Source: CAVQFD01 sp963724695
GTDB taxonomy: Bacteria; Acidobacteriota; Vicinamibacteria; Vicinamibacterales; CAVVIG01
Direction of reading: 5' to 3'
DNA length: 64,000 bases
Assembly (NCBI GenBank): GCA_963724695.1
Contig: CAVRVW010000011.1
Coordinates: 186,001 to 250,000, forward strand
In this document: piece after piece, positions 42,470-52,394 of the stretch
How the letters are laid out: every line of letters starts with the position of its first letter
Numbering within the stretch: position 1 is the first letter of the stretch
The notes under the pieces: model-generated
What the model saw: only the letters and a program-made list of their open reading frames with translations
Told to the model about the DNA's origin: nothing
The model's database searches: none
Position numbers and translations under genes: made by a program

Positions 42470-43500
42470 CACCCAGGCCGCGTCGCGGCGCACGCCTGAG
42501 CCTCGTCGCTGGCTTCGCCGCAGGCGTGATCGTCCTGGCGATGACGATGACGCCTGGGAGCGCGCAGCAGCCGCCGGCCGGAGTCCCACAGCCGGCACCG
42601 GCCGGAGTCCCACAGCCGCCGCCAGCCGGGGGCACGCAGTCCGATTCGCAGCCCGCCTTCAAGGCCGGCGTCGACGTCGTGTCGCTCAATGTCACCGTCA
42701 CGGAGGGTCCTCGGTACGTCACCGACCTCCAGCCCGAGGACTTCCAGGTCTTCGAGGATGGCGTCAAGCAGGACCTGGTCTTCTTCAACCGGGCGAACCT
42801 TCCCATCGCGCTCGCCCTCCTGATGGATACGAGCGCCAGCATGGAGCTCCGGCTGCCGACCGCCCAGGAGGCCGCCGTCGGGTTCGCACGGCGGCTCCGC
42901 AGCCAGGACCTCGCTGAAATCGTCGACTTCGACAGCCGCGTCATCATCCAGCAGCCCTTCACCAACGACGCGAAGGCCCTCGAGCAGGCGATACGCAAGA
43001 CATCGGCCGGCGGGTCCACCTCGATGTACAACGCCGTGTACATCGCCTTGAGGGACCTCAAGAAGATCATCGCCGCCAACGTCGACGAGATCCGGCGCCA
43101 GGCCATCGTGGTCTTGTCGGACGGCGAAGACACCTCGAGCCTGATGCCGTTCGAAGAGGTGCTCGATCTCGCGAAGCGCTCCGAGACCGCCATCTACGCG
43201 ATCGGGCTCCGGTCTGCCGAGAGCAACGGCGCACGCGGCTTCAAGGAGGCCGAATTCGTGCTCCGCCAGTTCGCGCAGGAAACGGGCGGCCGGGCGTTTT
43301 TCCCGTCCGAGGTCACCGATCTGTCCGGGATCTACAACCAGATCTCCGACGAGCTCTCGAGCCAGTTCAGCATCGGCTACACCTCGAAGAACACCAAGCG
43401 GGACGGGGCGTGGCGCAATATCGTGGTCAGGATCGCGCGGCCGAACCTGGCCGCCCGCACCAAGCGGGGCTACTTCGCCCCGTCCGCCCGCTCCAACTAG
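42466..43500 (+). CDS. VWFA-related acidobacterial protein with intact metal site
   Basis: 344 residues, exported. After the signal peptide is a Pro/Gln-rich repeat (PPAGVPQPAPAGVPQPPPAG), then the family N-terminus (VDVVSLNVTVTEGPRYVTDL, EDFQVFEDGVKQDLVFF) and a VWA domain with an intact DTSAS metal site, then GGSTSMYNAVYIAL and AIVVLSDGEDTSS. The end SQFSIGYTSKNTKRDGAWRN matches the gene at 837. The role of this large acidobacterial family is not known; adhesion or sensing at the surface is a guess. Confidence 0.88.
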   Translation: MTPRPRRGARLSLVAGFAAGVIVLAMTMTPGSAQQPPAGVPQPAPAGVPQPPPAGGTQSDSQPAFKAGVDVVSLNVTVTEGPRYVTDLQPEDFQVFEDGVKQDLVFFNRANLPIALALLMDTSASMELRLPTAQEAAVGFARRLRSQDLAEIVDFDSRVIIQQPFTNDAKALEQAIRKTSAGGSTSMYNAVYIALRDLKKIIAANVDEIRRQAIVVLSDGEDTSSLMPFEEVLDLAKRSETAIYAIGLRSAESNGARGFKEAEFVLRQFAQETGGRAFFPSEVTDLSGIYNQISDELSSQFSIGYTSKNTKRDGAWRNIVVRIARPNLAARTKRGYFAPSARSN

Positions 43501-43510
43501 GACGGCCGCC

Positions 43511-44335
43511 ATGAACGCCGTCCCCCTGGTCCTCTACGTGCTGTCGGCGCTGGCCTACGCCTGGCATTTCTCGCGGCGCCAGCCCGCCGTCGGCCGGGCC
43601 GCCACGACGGTTCTCGTCGCCGGCGCCCTGGCCCACACCTTCCTCATCGGGATGCAGACGATGGAAGTGGGACACGTGCCCGTGACCAACGCCTCGTCCG
43701 CGATCTCGTCGTTCGTGCTGCTCCTGGCGCTTGCGTATCTGTACGTCGAGATGACCACCGAAGAGCGGACGATGGGGGCGTTCATCCTGCCGCTGATGGT
43801 GGCGTTCCAGTCCATACCGGCATTCAACCCCGGGATTGAGCCTCGGGCGGAGGTCCTCGAAGGCTGGCTGTTCGGATTCCACGTCTCCTCGCTGCTCTTT
43901 GCGTACGCGAGCTTCGCGCTCGCCTTCGTCATCGGCCTGACGTACGTGCTGCTCTTCAAGGAGATCAAGGCGAAGCATCTCGGCGTGTTCTACGCGCGGA
44001 TGCCGTCGCTTCAGGTTCTCGACCGGATGAACCAGCGCGCGGTCTCGGTCGGCTGGGTCTTCCTCACGATCGGCGTGGTCGTCGGCTTCGTCTGGGCTGG
44101 CCAGGCGCAGGGCTACGCCGGCGGGGACCCGAGGGTGCAGGCCATGTCGATTCAGGACCCCAAGATTTTCATCGCGCTCGTGAGCTGGGCGGTGTATTCG
44201 TTCCAGGCGTTCGCCACGCGCCGTCTCGGTTGGGGCGGGCGGCGGGCGGCGTACCTGTCGGCGATCGGCTTCGCCATCGTGCTGCTCAACTTCGTGCCGG
44301 TGAGCTACTTCACGACGAACAGCCACAGTTTCTAG
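43511..44335 (+). CDS. HemX/CcsA-like cytochrome c assembly membrane protein
   Basis: Eight-helix membrane protein of 274 residues in the cytochrome c assembly (CcsA/CcmC/HemX) family. Blocks: LYVLSALAYAWHFSRRQPAV, GALAHTFLIGMQTMEVGHVP (His), LFGFHVSSLLFAYASFALAF (His) and the C-terminal VPVSYFTTNSHSF. It is directly upstream of hemA, the usual place of hemX, where it is thought to handle heme or limit HemA. The ATG at 43511 is used. It could also serve cytochrome c maturation. Confidence 0.83.
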   Translation: MNAVPLVLYVLSALAYAWHFSRRQPAVGRAATTVLVAGALAHTFLIGMQTMEVGHVPVTNASSAISSFVLLLALAYLYVEMTTEERTMGAFILPLMVAFQSIPAFNPGIEPRAEVLEGWLFGFHVSSLLFAYASFALAFVIGLTYVLLFKEIKAKHLGVFYARMPSLQVLDRMNQRAVSVGWVFLTIGVVVGFVWAGQAQGYAGGDPRVQAMSIQDPKIFIALVSWAVYSFQAFATRRLGWGGRRAAYLSAIGFAIVLLNFVPVSYFTTNSHSF

Positions 44336-44388
44336 GGAACAGGGAGGGATCAGGGAACGGGGAACAGGGAACGGGGATCAAGAAACGA
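44336..44388. repeat. intergenic word repeat (GGGAACAGGGA / GGGGATC)
   Basis: Five copies of a GGGAACAGG/GGGAACGGG word between hemX and hemA. The vocabulary matches 6885-6938. Confidence 0.75.
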
Positions 44389-44390
44389 AC

Positions 44391-45749
44391 GTGCATCTGC
44401 TGCTTGTTGGAATCAACCACCGCACGGCGCCGGTCGAGGTGCGCGAGCGGCTCGACTTTCAGGCCAAAGGCCTGCCGTCGGCGCTCTCTGCGCTCGGTGC
44501 GCGTGGCACCCTGAGCGAGGCAGCGGTGCTGTCCACGTGCAACCGAGCCGAGGTGTACGTCGCGTGCGACGACGTGACTGCTACGCGCGCCGACATCGTG
44601 TCGTTCTTCAGCGAGTATCACGGGGTGGATGCCGCCAGCCTGCAGTCCCACGTCTACGATCACGTGGATCTCGACGCGGCCAGGCACTTGTTCCGCGTGG
44701 CCGCCGGGCTCGACTCGCTGGTGGTCGGCGAGCCGCAGGTCCTCGGACAGGTCAAGGAAGCGCATACCGCCGCCGCGCGCGCCGATCTGGTGGGGCCGCT
44801 GCTCAATCGCCTGTTCCATCTTTCGTTCGGCGCAGGCAAGCGCGTGCGGACGGAAACCGGCCTCGGCGCGGGCGCCGTCTCGATCAGCTTCGCCGCCGTC
44901 GCGCTCGCACGAAAGATCTTCGGCGACCTGAAAGGCCGGAACGTCCTGGTCATCGGCGCGGGCGAAATGGGCAAGCTCACCGCGCTGCACATGAAGTCCC
45001 AGGGCGTGAACCGCATCACCATCATCAGCCGCACCATGGCGCACGCGGCGCGGACGGCCGAAGCCATCGGCGGCGCGTCGGCGGCCCCCTGGGAAGAGAT
45101 TGACGCGGCGCTCGGCGGGAGCGACATCGTGATCACCGCCACCGGCGCCGCAGCCCCGATTCTGACCAAGGCGCGGGTCGAGGCTGTGATGCGGCCGCGA
45201 CGCGACCGTGCGCTCTTCGTCATCGACATCGCGATACCCCGCGACGTCGAGGCCGCAGCGGCCGAGATCGAACAGGTGTTCCTGTACAACATCGACGATC
45301 TGCAGGCGACCATCCAGGAGAACCTGGCCAGACGCGCCAGCGAGGTCGAGCACGCCGAGGCCATCGTTACCGAGGAGGTGGGCCGGTTCGGCGCGTGGTT
45401 CAGGGCGCGAGGCGCGATCCCGACGCTGGTGGCCCTGCGCCAGCGCTTCGAGGCGATCCGGCGCGCCGAGCTCGAGCGCCTCGAGTTCAAGCTCTCGGCC
45501 CTTCCGCCCGAGGCACGTGCGCGGGTCGACGAAGTGACCCGGCTGCTCGTCGAGAAGCTGCTGCTCACACCCACTGAGCAGCTCAAGGCCCTGGGCGATC
45601 CGGAGACGGTCGGCGCGTACTCCGACGCGCTGAGCCGTCTGTTCGGCCTGACCGATCCGCAGCCCGACGAGCCGGCGGCCGACCGCAAGGTGCAGCCTTT
45701 CACGCGATCGAAGAGCCCGTCAGCTGGCTCCGGACGCGGGCCGCGCTAG
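44391..45749 (+). CDS. hemA: glutamyl-tRNA reductase
   Basis: First enzyme of the C5 heme pathway: reduces glutamyl-tRNA(Glu) to glutamate-1-semialdehyde with NADPH. Catalytic Cys50 is in LSTCNRAEVY. GINHRTAPVEVRERL at the start, EPQVLGQVKEA in the substrate domain and VLVIGAGEMGKLTALHM for NADPH are all present; the dimerisation domain runs to residue 430. The GTG at 44391 begins MHLLLVGINH. A tRNA-Glu gene lies at 16.7 kb. Confidence 0.96.
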   Translation: MHLLLVGINHRTAPVEVRERLDFQAKGLPSALSALGARGTLSEAAVLSTCNRAEVYVACDDVTATRADIVSFFSEYHGVDAASLQSHVYDHVDLDAARHLFRVAAGLDSLVVGEPQVLGQVKEAHTAAARADLVGPLLNRLFHLSFGAGKRVRTETGLGAGAVSISFAAVALARKIFGDLKGRNVLVIGAGEMGKLTALHMKSQGVNRITIISRTMAHAARTAEAIGGASAAPWEEIDAALGGSDIVITATGAAAPILTKARVEAVMRPRRDRALFVIDIAIPRDVEAAAAEIEQVFLYNIDDLQATIQENLARRASEVEHAEAIVTEEVGRFGAWFRARGAIPTLVALRQRFEAIRRAELERLEFKLSALPPEARARVDEVTRLLVEKLLLTPTEQLKALGDPETVGAYSDALSRLFGLTDPQPDEPAADRKVQPFTRSKSPSAGSGRGPR

Positions 45750-45755
45750 CCGCAG

Positions 45756-46721
45756 GTGTCTCCTCAGGAGTTGAAGATCGGCACGCGCGGCAGCCAGCTC
45801 GCCCTCTGGCAGGCGAAGACTGTGGCGGCGCGGATTGCCGGGGCGGGCGGCCCGGCGTGCCGCATCGTCGTCATCCGCACATCGGGTGATCACCTGCAGG
45901 AGCGGCCGCTGTCCGAGGACGGCGGGAAGCGCCTCTTTGTGAAGGAAATCGAAGACGCGCTCCTGGCTGGGGACGTGGACCTTGCCGTCCACAGCAGCAA
46001 GGACATGCCGGTGCTGCTGCCGGACGGTCTGGCGATCGGCGCCGTGCTTCCACGGGAAGATCCGCGAGACGCTGTGGTGTTCGCGGCCGGACCGGATCGA
46101 CGGATTGCGAGCGTCGCCGAGCTCGTCTCGGCGCTCGGCGCGGGGCCAGCGATCGGCACGGGCAGCGTGCGGCGGATTGCCCAGCTCTCGCGGATCGTTC
46201 CCGGGGCGCGCTTCATCCCCATCCGCGGGAATCTGGACACACGGCTGCGGAAGCTCGATGCGGGCGAGTACGGTGCTCTCGTGCTGGCAGCGGCAGGGCT
46301 GCGGCGCCTGGGCCTTCACAGCCGCATCTCGTTTGCGCTGCCTGTCGCGGCGGTCGTTCCCGCCCCGGGCCAGGGGATCGTCGCCATCGAGATCCGCGCC
46401 GACGACCTCGAGACGCGCACGCTGGTCGAGCTCCTTGACGATGTACCGGCGGGGCGGGCCTTGACGGCTGAGCGGGCGCTTGTCGCCGAGCTCGGCGGGG
46501 GATGCCAGACGCCCATCGGCGCGCTGGCGGCGGATCTCGAGACCGACCGCCTCGAGCTCGTCGCGACCGTGATTGCCCCCGACGGGTCGCGGGCCATCCG
46601 CGCGAGCGGGCAGGCCTCGTGGGCCGCCGCGGCAGATCTCGGCGCCCAGGTCGCAAAGAGGCTGTTGGACGAGGGGGCCGGTGATATCCTCGCTGACGCC
46701 CAGAGGCACCATCCATCGTGA
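45756..46721 (+). CDS. hemC: porphobilinogen deaminase
   Basis: Joins four porphobilinogens into hydroxymethylbilane. Motifs: IGTRGSQLALWQAKTVA, VHSSKDMPVLLPDG, IGTGSVRRIAQL and the cofactor-bearing Cys250 in GGGCQTPIGA. 321 residues. The GTG at 45756 lies 6 nt after the hemA stop; the stop overlaps the next gene by 4 nt. Confidence 0.96.
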   Translation: MSPQELKIGTRGSQLALWQAKTVAARIAGAGGPACRIVVIRTSGDHLQERPLSEDGGKRLFVKEIEDALLAGDVDLAVHSSKDMPVLLPDGLAIGAVLPREDPRDAVVFAAGPDRRIASVAELVSALGAGPAIGTGSVRRIAQLSRIVPGARFIPIRGNLDTRLRKLDAGEYGALVLAAAGLRRLGLHSRISFALPVAAVVPAPGQGIVAIEIRADDLETRTLVELLDDVPAGRALTAERALVAELGGGCQTPIGALAADLETDRLELVATVIAPDGSRAIRASGQASWAAAADLGAQVAKRLLDEGAGDILADAQRHHPS

Positions 46722-48273
46722 TCCCTGCACGCAGCGTCGTCTACATCATCGGCGCCGGCCCCGGCGACCCCGGGCTCATTTCAGTCCGGGGCCTCGCCTG
46801 TCTGGTGTCCGCTGACGTCGTTCTTTACGATCACCTGGTCAACCCCAAGCTCCTCAACCATGCGCGTCCGACGGCCGAGCGCATCGACGTCGGCGGCGCC
46901 GCGCCTCAGGCGATGGAGCAGGAAGCCATCTGCTACCTGCTGGCCGAGAAGGCGCGCGAGGGCAAGGTGGTGGCGCGGCTCAAGTGGGGCGATCCGTTCG
47001 TCTTCGATCAGGGCGGCTCGGAGGCGCTGTTCCTGCACGAGCAGGGCGTGCGGTTCGAGGTCGTGCCCGGCATTCCCGCGGGGATCGGCGCGGCGAGCTA
47101 CGCAGGCGTGCCGCTGACCTACGCGGGCGGGGGCGATACGCTCACCTTCGTCCGCGGGCATGAAGACGAGGGGCGCACGCGCACGTCGGTCGACTGGGCA
47201 AGCCTGGCGCGCCTGGACGGCACGATCGTGTGCTACGCCGGGCCCGATCAGCTGCCGCACATGCTGAACGCGCTCGTCACGCATGGCCGGCCGCCGGAAG
47301 ACGCTGCGGCCCTGATCTACGACGGGACGCTGCCGACGCAGGACACCACGCTCGGCTCAATCGAGGAGATTGCCCGGAAGGTGAGCCAGTCCAAGGATCG
47401 GCGCGCCGCGATCCTGATCGTGGGCCGCGTGGCTGGACTGCGCGAGCATTTGCGGTGGTTCGACGCCCGGCCGCTTTTCGGCAAGCGCGTGCTGGTGACC
47501 CGCCCCAAGGAGCAGGCGGCCGACATGGTGGACCGCCTGGGGCTGCTGGGCGCCGAAGCGATCGAAGCGCCCCTCGTGCGCATTGTGCCGCCGGACGACT
47601 ACGGTCCACTGGATGAGGCGTGTGCGCGCGTCGGGGACTTCGACTGGATTGTCTTCTCGAGCGCCAACGCGGTCGAAGTGTTCCTGACGCGGCTCCTGGC
47701 GTCCCCGCTGGACCTGCGGGCGCTCGGCACCGTCCGCCTGTGTGCCATCGGGCCGCAGACGGCGGACCGCCTGGCCCGCCACGGACTGAAGGTCGATCTC
47801 ACGCCGCCAGAGTATCGCGCCGAGACGCTCGTGCAGTCGATCCTCGGCCTCGACGCCAAGGGCCCCAATGGCGTCAGGGGGCTGAAGGTCCTCCTGCCCC
47901 GGGCAGACATCGGCCGCGAAGTCGTCGCTGACGAGCTGCGGCGGCAGGGTGCGGACGTCACCGACGTCATCGCATATCGCACGGTGGCAATCGAGCCGGA
48001 ACGCGACGGCGGACCGGACATCTACCGCCTGTTGCTCGAAGGGCGCATCGATGTCGTGACGTTCACGAGCCCGTCGGCCGTGCGGACGTTCGTCCACCTG
48101 CTCGGCGCCGAGCCGGCCGCGGACCTCCTGCAGAAGACGGTCGTCGCGTCGATCGGCCCGGTCACGGCCGAAGCGGCGGCGCAGTTCCAGATCCACTCGG
48201 CGATCGTGCCCCAGGAATACACCGTGCCGGCGCTTGTCGACGCGATCGCGAAGCACTTTGCGCGGGAGATCGC

Positions 48274-48277
<4 letters not shown>
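46718..48277 (+). CDS. fused uroporphyrinogen-III C-methyltransferase / uroporphyrinogen-III synthase
   Basis: Two enzymes in one chain of 519 residues. The N-terminal 240 residues are an SUMT (CobA-type): VYIIGAGPGDPGLISVRG, ARLKWGDPFVFDQGGSEALF and VVPGIPAGIGAASYAGVPLT are its SAM and substrate motifs. The C-terminal 260 residues are HemD: RVLVTRPKEQAADMVDRL, WIVFSSANAVEVFLTRL, DVVTFTSPSAVRTF and VVASIGPVTAEAA. HemD makes uroporphyrinogen III and SUMT diverts part of it to siroheme or B12. Fusions of this kind occur in several phyla. GTG start at 46718, GTGA overlap with hemC. Confidence 0.95.
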
Positions 48278-49267
<990 letters not shown>

Positions 49268-49269
<2 letters not shown>

Positions 49270-49335
49270 CTCCGGGCTCAGGCCTTCAGGCTTCGGCTCT
49301 CGGCTCATGGCTCATGGCTCATGGCTTAGGGCTCC
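49268..49335. repeat. intergenic word repeat (GGCTTC / GGCTCAT)
   Basis: GGCTCAGGCCTTCAGGCTTC runs into three GGCTCAT words and GGCTTAGGGCTCC. Similar words are seen at 59690-59775 and 62131-62218. Confidence 0.75.
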
Positions 49336-49347
49336 TTTCTCACGCCA

Positions 49348-49378
49348 CGTAGGGCGGGTCCTTTCGGACCCGCCTAGC
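49348..49378. repeat. REP-like hairpin before hemL
   Basis: CGTAGGGCGGGTCC-TTTC-GGACCCGCCTAGC, a nearly perfect palindrome of the family found at 18775 and 22313. It lies 10 nt before the hemL start and could pair in the leader, possibly reducing read-through from hemB. Confidence 0.75.
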
Positions 49379-49388
49379 TTCAGACCCC

Positions 49389-50681
49389 ATGAAAACTACT
49401 CGATCCGATCGATTATTCGCGCGAGCGCAAACGCTGCTGCCGGGTGGTGTCGACAGCCCGGTCCGCGCGTTCAAGTCCGTCGGGGCGTCGCCGCTCTTCA
49501 TCAGCCGCGCGTCGGGCTCGAAGCTGCACGACGTCGACGGCAACGAGTTCATCGACTACGTCATGTCGTGGGGCCCGCTGATTCATGGGCACGCGCCGAA
49601 GGGCCTCGTCCGGGCCCTGTCGGCGGCCGCCCGGCGCGGAACGAGCTACGGCGCGCCGAGCCCGCTCGAGGTCACGCTGGCCGGCCGCGTCCATCGGCTC
49701 ATGCCATCCCTCGAACGGATTCGGTTCGTCAGCTCCGGCACCGAGGCGGCGATGAGCGCGGTCCGCGTGGCTCGCGCGGCGACGAAGCGCGAGAAGATCG
49801 TCAAGTTCGAGGGGTGTTACCACGGGCACGCGGATCCGTTTCTGGTCAAGGCCGGGTCGGGTGCGCTGACGCTCGGCATGCCGACGAGCCCCGGAGTGAC
49901 GCCCGGCGCGGCGGGTGACACGCTGATCGCCGGCTACAACGACCTCGGCTCGGTCGAGCGGCTGTTCGGCGCCAACCGCGGGCAGATCGCCGCACTCATC
50001 GTCGAGCCGATTGCGGGGAACATGGGGCTGGTGCCGCCGGCTGACGGATTCCTGAGCGGCTTGCGGTCGCTCTGCACGGCTCATGGGGCAGTCCTCATCT
50101 TCGACGAAGTGATCTCGGGATTCCGCGCAGCGGCAGGCGGCGCGCAGCAGGTCTACGCCATCAAGCCGGACCTTACGTGCCTCGGCAAGATCATCGGCGG
50201 CGGTCTGCCGGTCGGCGCCTACGGCGGGCGTGCGGACCTGATGCGCCTGGTGTCGCCAGAAGGCCCCGTCTATCAGGCCGGCACGCTCTCGGGAAATCCG
50301 CTCGCCATGACCGCCGGCATTTGGTGTCTCGACCGGCTGAAGCCGTCGCTCTATCGCGATCTGGCCCGGCTCGCCACGCGCCTCGCCGGCGGCCTGGCCG
50401 AGGCGGCTCGCGAGGCTGGCGTCGCGCTGCAGGTCAATGCCTTCGGCTCGCTCCTCACGCCATTTTTCACTGACCGGCCGGTGCGCGACTACGCATCCGC
50501 CACGAGTGCCAACACCGATCAGTACGGGACATTCTTCCGCGGCATGCTTGCGCGTGGCATCTATCTCCCGCCCTCGCAGTTCGAGGCGTGGTTCCTGTCT
50601 GCCGCGCACACGGCGAAGGACGTCGACACGACGATCAAGGCCGCCAAGGCCGCCATGCTCGAGGTCGCCAGCTCGCGATAG
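49389..50681 (+). CDS. hemL: glutamate-1-semialdehyde 2,1-aminomutase
   Basis: PLP enzyme making aminolevulinate, second step of the C5 pathway. The PLP Lys267 is in CLGKIIGGGLPVGAYGG. LPGGVDSPVRAFKSVGASPL, FVSSGTEAAMSAVRVARA, VKFEGCYHGHADPFLVKAGS and FDEVISGFR are typical. 430 residues. The ATG at 49389 is 11 nt after a REP-like hairpin. It completes aminolevulinate synthesis with hemA. Confidence 0.97.
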   Translation: MKTTRSDRLFARAQTLLPGGVDSPVRAFKSVGASPLFISRASGSKLHDVDGNEFIDYVMSWGPLIHGHAPKGLVRALSAAARRGTSYGAPSPLEVTLAGRVHRLMPSLERIRFVSSGTEAAMSAVRVARAATKREKIVKFEGCYHGHADPFLVKAGSGALTLGMPTSPGVTPGAAGDTLIAGYNDLGSVERLFGANRGQIAALIVEPIAGNMGLVPPADGFLSGLRSLCTAHGAVLIFDEVISGFRAAAGGAQQVYAIKPDLTCLGKIIGGGLPVGAYGGRADLMRLVSPEGPVYQAGTLSGNPLAMTAGIWCLDRLKPSLYRDLARLATRLAGGLAEAAREAGVALQVNAFGSLLTPFFTDRPVRDYASATSANTDQYGTFFRGMLARGIYLPPSQFEAWFLSAAHTAKDVDTTIKAAKAAMLEVASSR

Positions 50682-50695
50682 CTGGCGCCGCGGGG

Positions 50696-50750
50696 CCGGT
50701 TCAAGGTTCAAGGTTCAGAGTTCAAGGTGCTGGTTCCAGGTGCTCGGTTC
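50696..50750. repeat. short word repeat (GGTTCAA / GGTTCAG)
   Basis: Five degenerate GGTTCAAG/GAGTTCAAG words after hemL, just outside the left foldback element. Confidence 0.7.
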
Positions 50751-50783
50751 AGCCCGCGTGGCAACGCCCACAGCGCGCAGGGG

Positions 50784-51060
50784 CAGTGTCTCGCCTGCGG
50801 CAAGGGGTATCGGCGGGCGTCATCGGCGTCGCGCGCCGGGAAGTCGGCCTCCGCTCGTGCCCTGCCGCTCCCGCGGCGACTACGGGTTACTTGCGCGACC
50901 GCCATTCACGGCATGCACCGCCTGGCGTAGTCAGTTCAGCCGGATCGCGGCGAACGAAGTCGCCGCGACCAATCGCGTCGCCCGACTTCCGGTCACGGTT
51001 TCTGGTCGGCGCGCGACGACTCAGCCGCCCACCGATGCCCCTCGCCGCTCGCGTCTCACA
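50784..51060. repeat. left copy of a large inverted foldback repeat
   Basis: A unit of about 277 bp. Its ends are inverted repeats of each other (GCGGCAAGGGGTATCGGCG at 50797 against CCACCGATGCCCCTCGCCGC near 51047), as are internal boxes (CGGGAAGTCGG with CCCGACTTCCG), so a single strand could fold almost end to end around a CATTCACGGCATGCACCGCC centre. An inverted copy lies at 52101-52379. It resembles a non-autonomous foldback transposon (MITE); a structured RNA is the alternative. No protein is credible in it. Confidence 0.7.
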
Positions 51061-51076
51061 CCGCACTGGTGCGCCA

Positions 51077-51430
51077 CTATTTCGGTGTTGTCGCGTGAAA
51101 AACGTCCAAGAGATGGAGCACGTAGGCCACGAGCAATGACAGGCCGTTACGGCTCACGTGAAACTGCGCCGGCTCGTAAACCGTTGCCATCTGTCGCCAA
51201 TGCTGTGAGAGTTTGTGTCGGTCAACGTCGGTAAGCTTGCTTATTTCCCAGACACCAGCCGGAAGTTCGCGGGTAAGGAAACCAAACACGCTGCCGTGCT
51301 GAAGTTCGTGCAGCATCACGGCGGTCGTGATGTGATCGAAGTTCCCACTGTCGGCGGCCCCGTTCAACTGGATGGCCAAGCGGCTCCAGCGTTGGATTGT
51401 TCGCTTCTGCTTCTCCGTCTCAAACGCCAT
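51077..51430 (-). CDS. unknown protein, second gene of the bracketed pair
   Basis: 117 residues, ATG at 51430 (MAFETEKQKRTIQRWSRLAI). Predicted mostly helical: VMLHELQHGSVFGFLTREL in the centre, HKLSQHWRQMATVYEPAQFH, and a hydrophobic C-terminal helix (LSLLVAYVLHLLDVFHA). MLHELQHG recalls a zinc-peptidase H-E-x-x-H but reads H-E-L-Q-H, so a metal-binding role is possible though unproven. It overlaps the upstream gene by 11 nt. I do not recognise the family. Confidence 0.65.
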   Translation of the reverse strand: MAFETEKQKRTIQRWSRLAIQLNGAADSGNFDHITTAVMLHELQHGSVFGFLTRELPAGVWEISKLTDVDRHKLSQHWRQMATVYEPAQFHVSRNGLSLLVAYVLHLLDVFHATTPK

Positions 51431-52085
51431 CGTTCCCTCGGTCGGCCGCGCGCGGCTTCGCCGCCAGCACGAGCCAGGCGGCCAGTGCTGCCAGCTTCTG
51501 TTCGGCGCGCCATGAGCTCGTGAGATCACGACCCAATGCGGCGAGAATGTTGCGGAGCTTGGGCTCCGGCTGCTTCAGGACGCCTGCCGCCGTCTCATAG
51601 AGATCTCGCTCACGCCAGATCGAGCAAGCCACCCTGCTTCGGGACGCGGCCTCTTCGACGACGGTTCGGAACAATTGACCCTCGAGGGCGTGGATCCGGA
51701 TGTGGTCGTTGGCGATTGTTGCCGGGTCAATCATGCTCCCGACAACCACTCCAGCACCCGCGAGAAGATGTCCCGCCGCGTCGTGGCGCCGAAGCTCCGC
51801 CGTCACCGACGCCCTTCCGAACCGTCGCACCGACTGAAGGAGCCGTGTGAGCTCCGGGCCGCGACCTCGCGCAGTTCCGAACCCTTCGTGGTACGGCTGG
51901 CGAGACTCCGGAATCGCAGGGTCGCACAATTCGATCCTGCGGCTGTCGAGCACGTGGGGCGACGTCGGCGAACCCGCGAGCAGCACGACAGCAGCCCATC
52001 CCGATTTGACGGTGATCCCGATCGCTGCGTGAGAAGGTTCGACCTTTTGACCCATCGCCGCCTGCATCATCTTGCCCCAGCTCAT
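51420..52085 (-). CDS. conserved-looking unknown protein, first gene of the bracketed pair
   Basis: 221 residues, ATG at 52085 (MSWGKMMQAAMGQKVEPSHA). The first half starts with two strands (AIGITVKSGWAAVVLLAG and HVLDSRRIELCDPAIPES), a layout seen in RNase H-like and actin-like folds; GAGVVVGSMIDPATIANDHI and ASRSRVACSIWRERDLYETA follow. The last part is helical (PKLRNILAALGRDLT, EQKLAALAAWLVLAAK). I recall similar unnamed proteins from environmental genomes but cannot assign a function. Two ~280-bp inverted repeats flank this gene and its partner. Confidence 0.7.
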   Translation of the reverse strand: MSWGKMMQAAMGQKVEPSHAAIGITVKSGWAAVVLLAGSPTSPHVLDSRRIELCDPAIPESRQPYHEGFGTARGRGPELTRLLQSVRRFGRASVTAELRRHDAAGHLLAGAGVVVGSMIDPATIANDHIRIHALEGQLFRTVVEEAASRSRVACSIWRERDLYETAAGVLKQPEPKLRNILAALGRDLTSSWRAEQKLAALAAWLVLAAKPRAADRGNDGV

Positions 52086-52100
52086 GTCGAGTCCCCTGCT

Positions 52101-52379
52101 CCGAACGCGCGCGACGAGGGGTATCTGTGGGCGGCTGAGTCGTCGACGCGCCGACTCAACCCGTGACCGGAAGTCGGGCGACGCGATTCATCGCGGCGAC
52201 TTCGTGCCCCGCGATCCGGATGGTCTGGCCGCGTCAGGCGGTGCATGCCGTGAATGGCCGTCGCTGGAGTCGTCCGTAGTCGCCGCGGGAGCGGCAGGGC
52301 ATGAGCCGAGGCCGACTTCCCGGCGCGACGACAACGATGCCGCCCACTGATACCCCTCGCCGCACAGTTCGAGGCACTG
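52101..52379. repeat. right copy of the large inverted foldback repeat
   Basis: Reverse complement of the left copy at 50784-51060, similar throughout by eye. Shared blocks include CGCGGGAGCGGCAGGGCA, GGCCGACTTCCCGGCGCG, GTGCATGCCGTGAATGGC and GGCGGCTGAGTCGTCG. Its inner end lies 16 nt before the ATG of the 52085 gene. The distance between the outer ends is about 1.6 kb. Confidence 0.7.
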
Positions 52380-52394
52380 GGAGCGTGCCCAAGA

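Noticed and set aside
50784..51060. att site or integron attC array
   Set aside because: No integrase gene is near and there is no core GTTRRRY-type site. Only two copies in opposite orientation argue for a foldback element instead.
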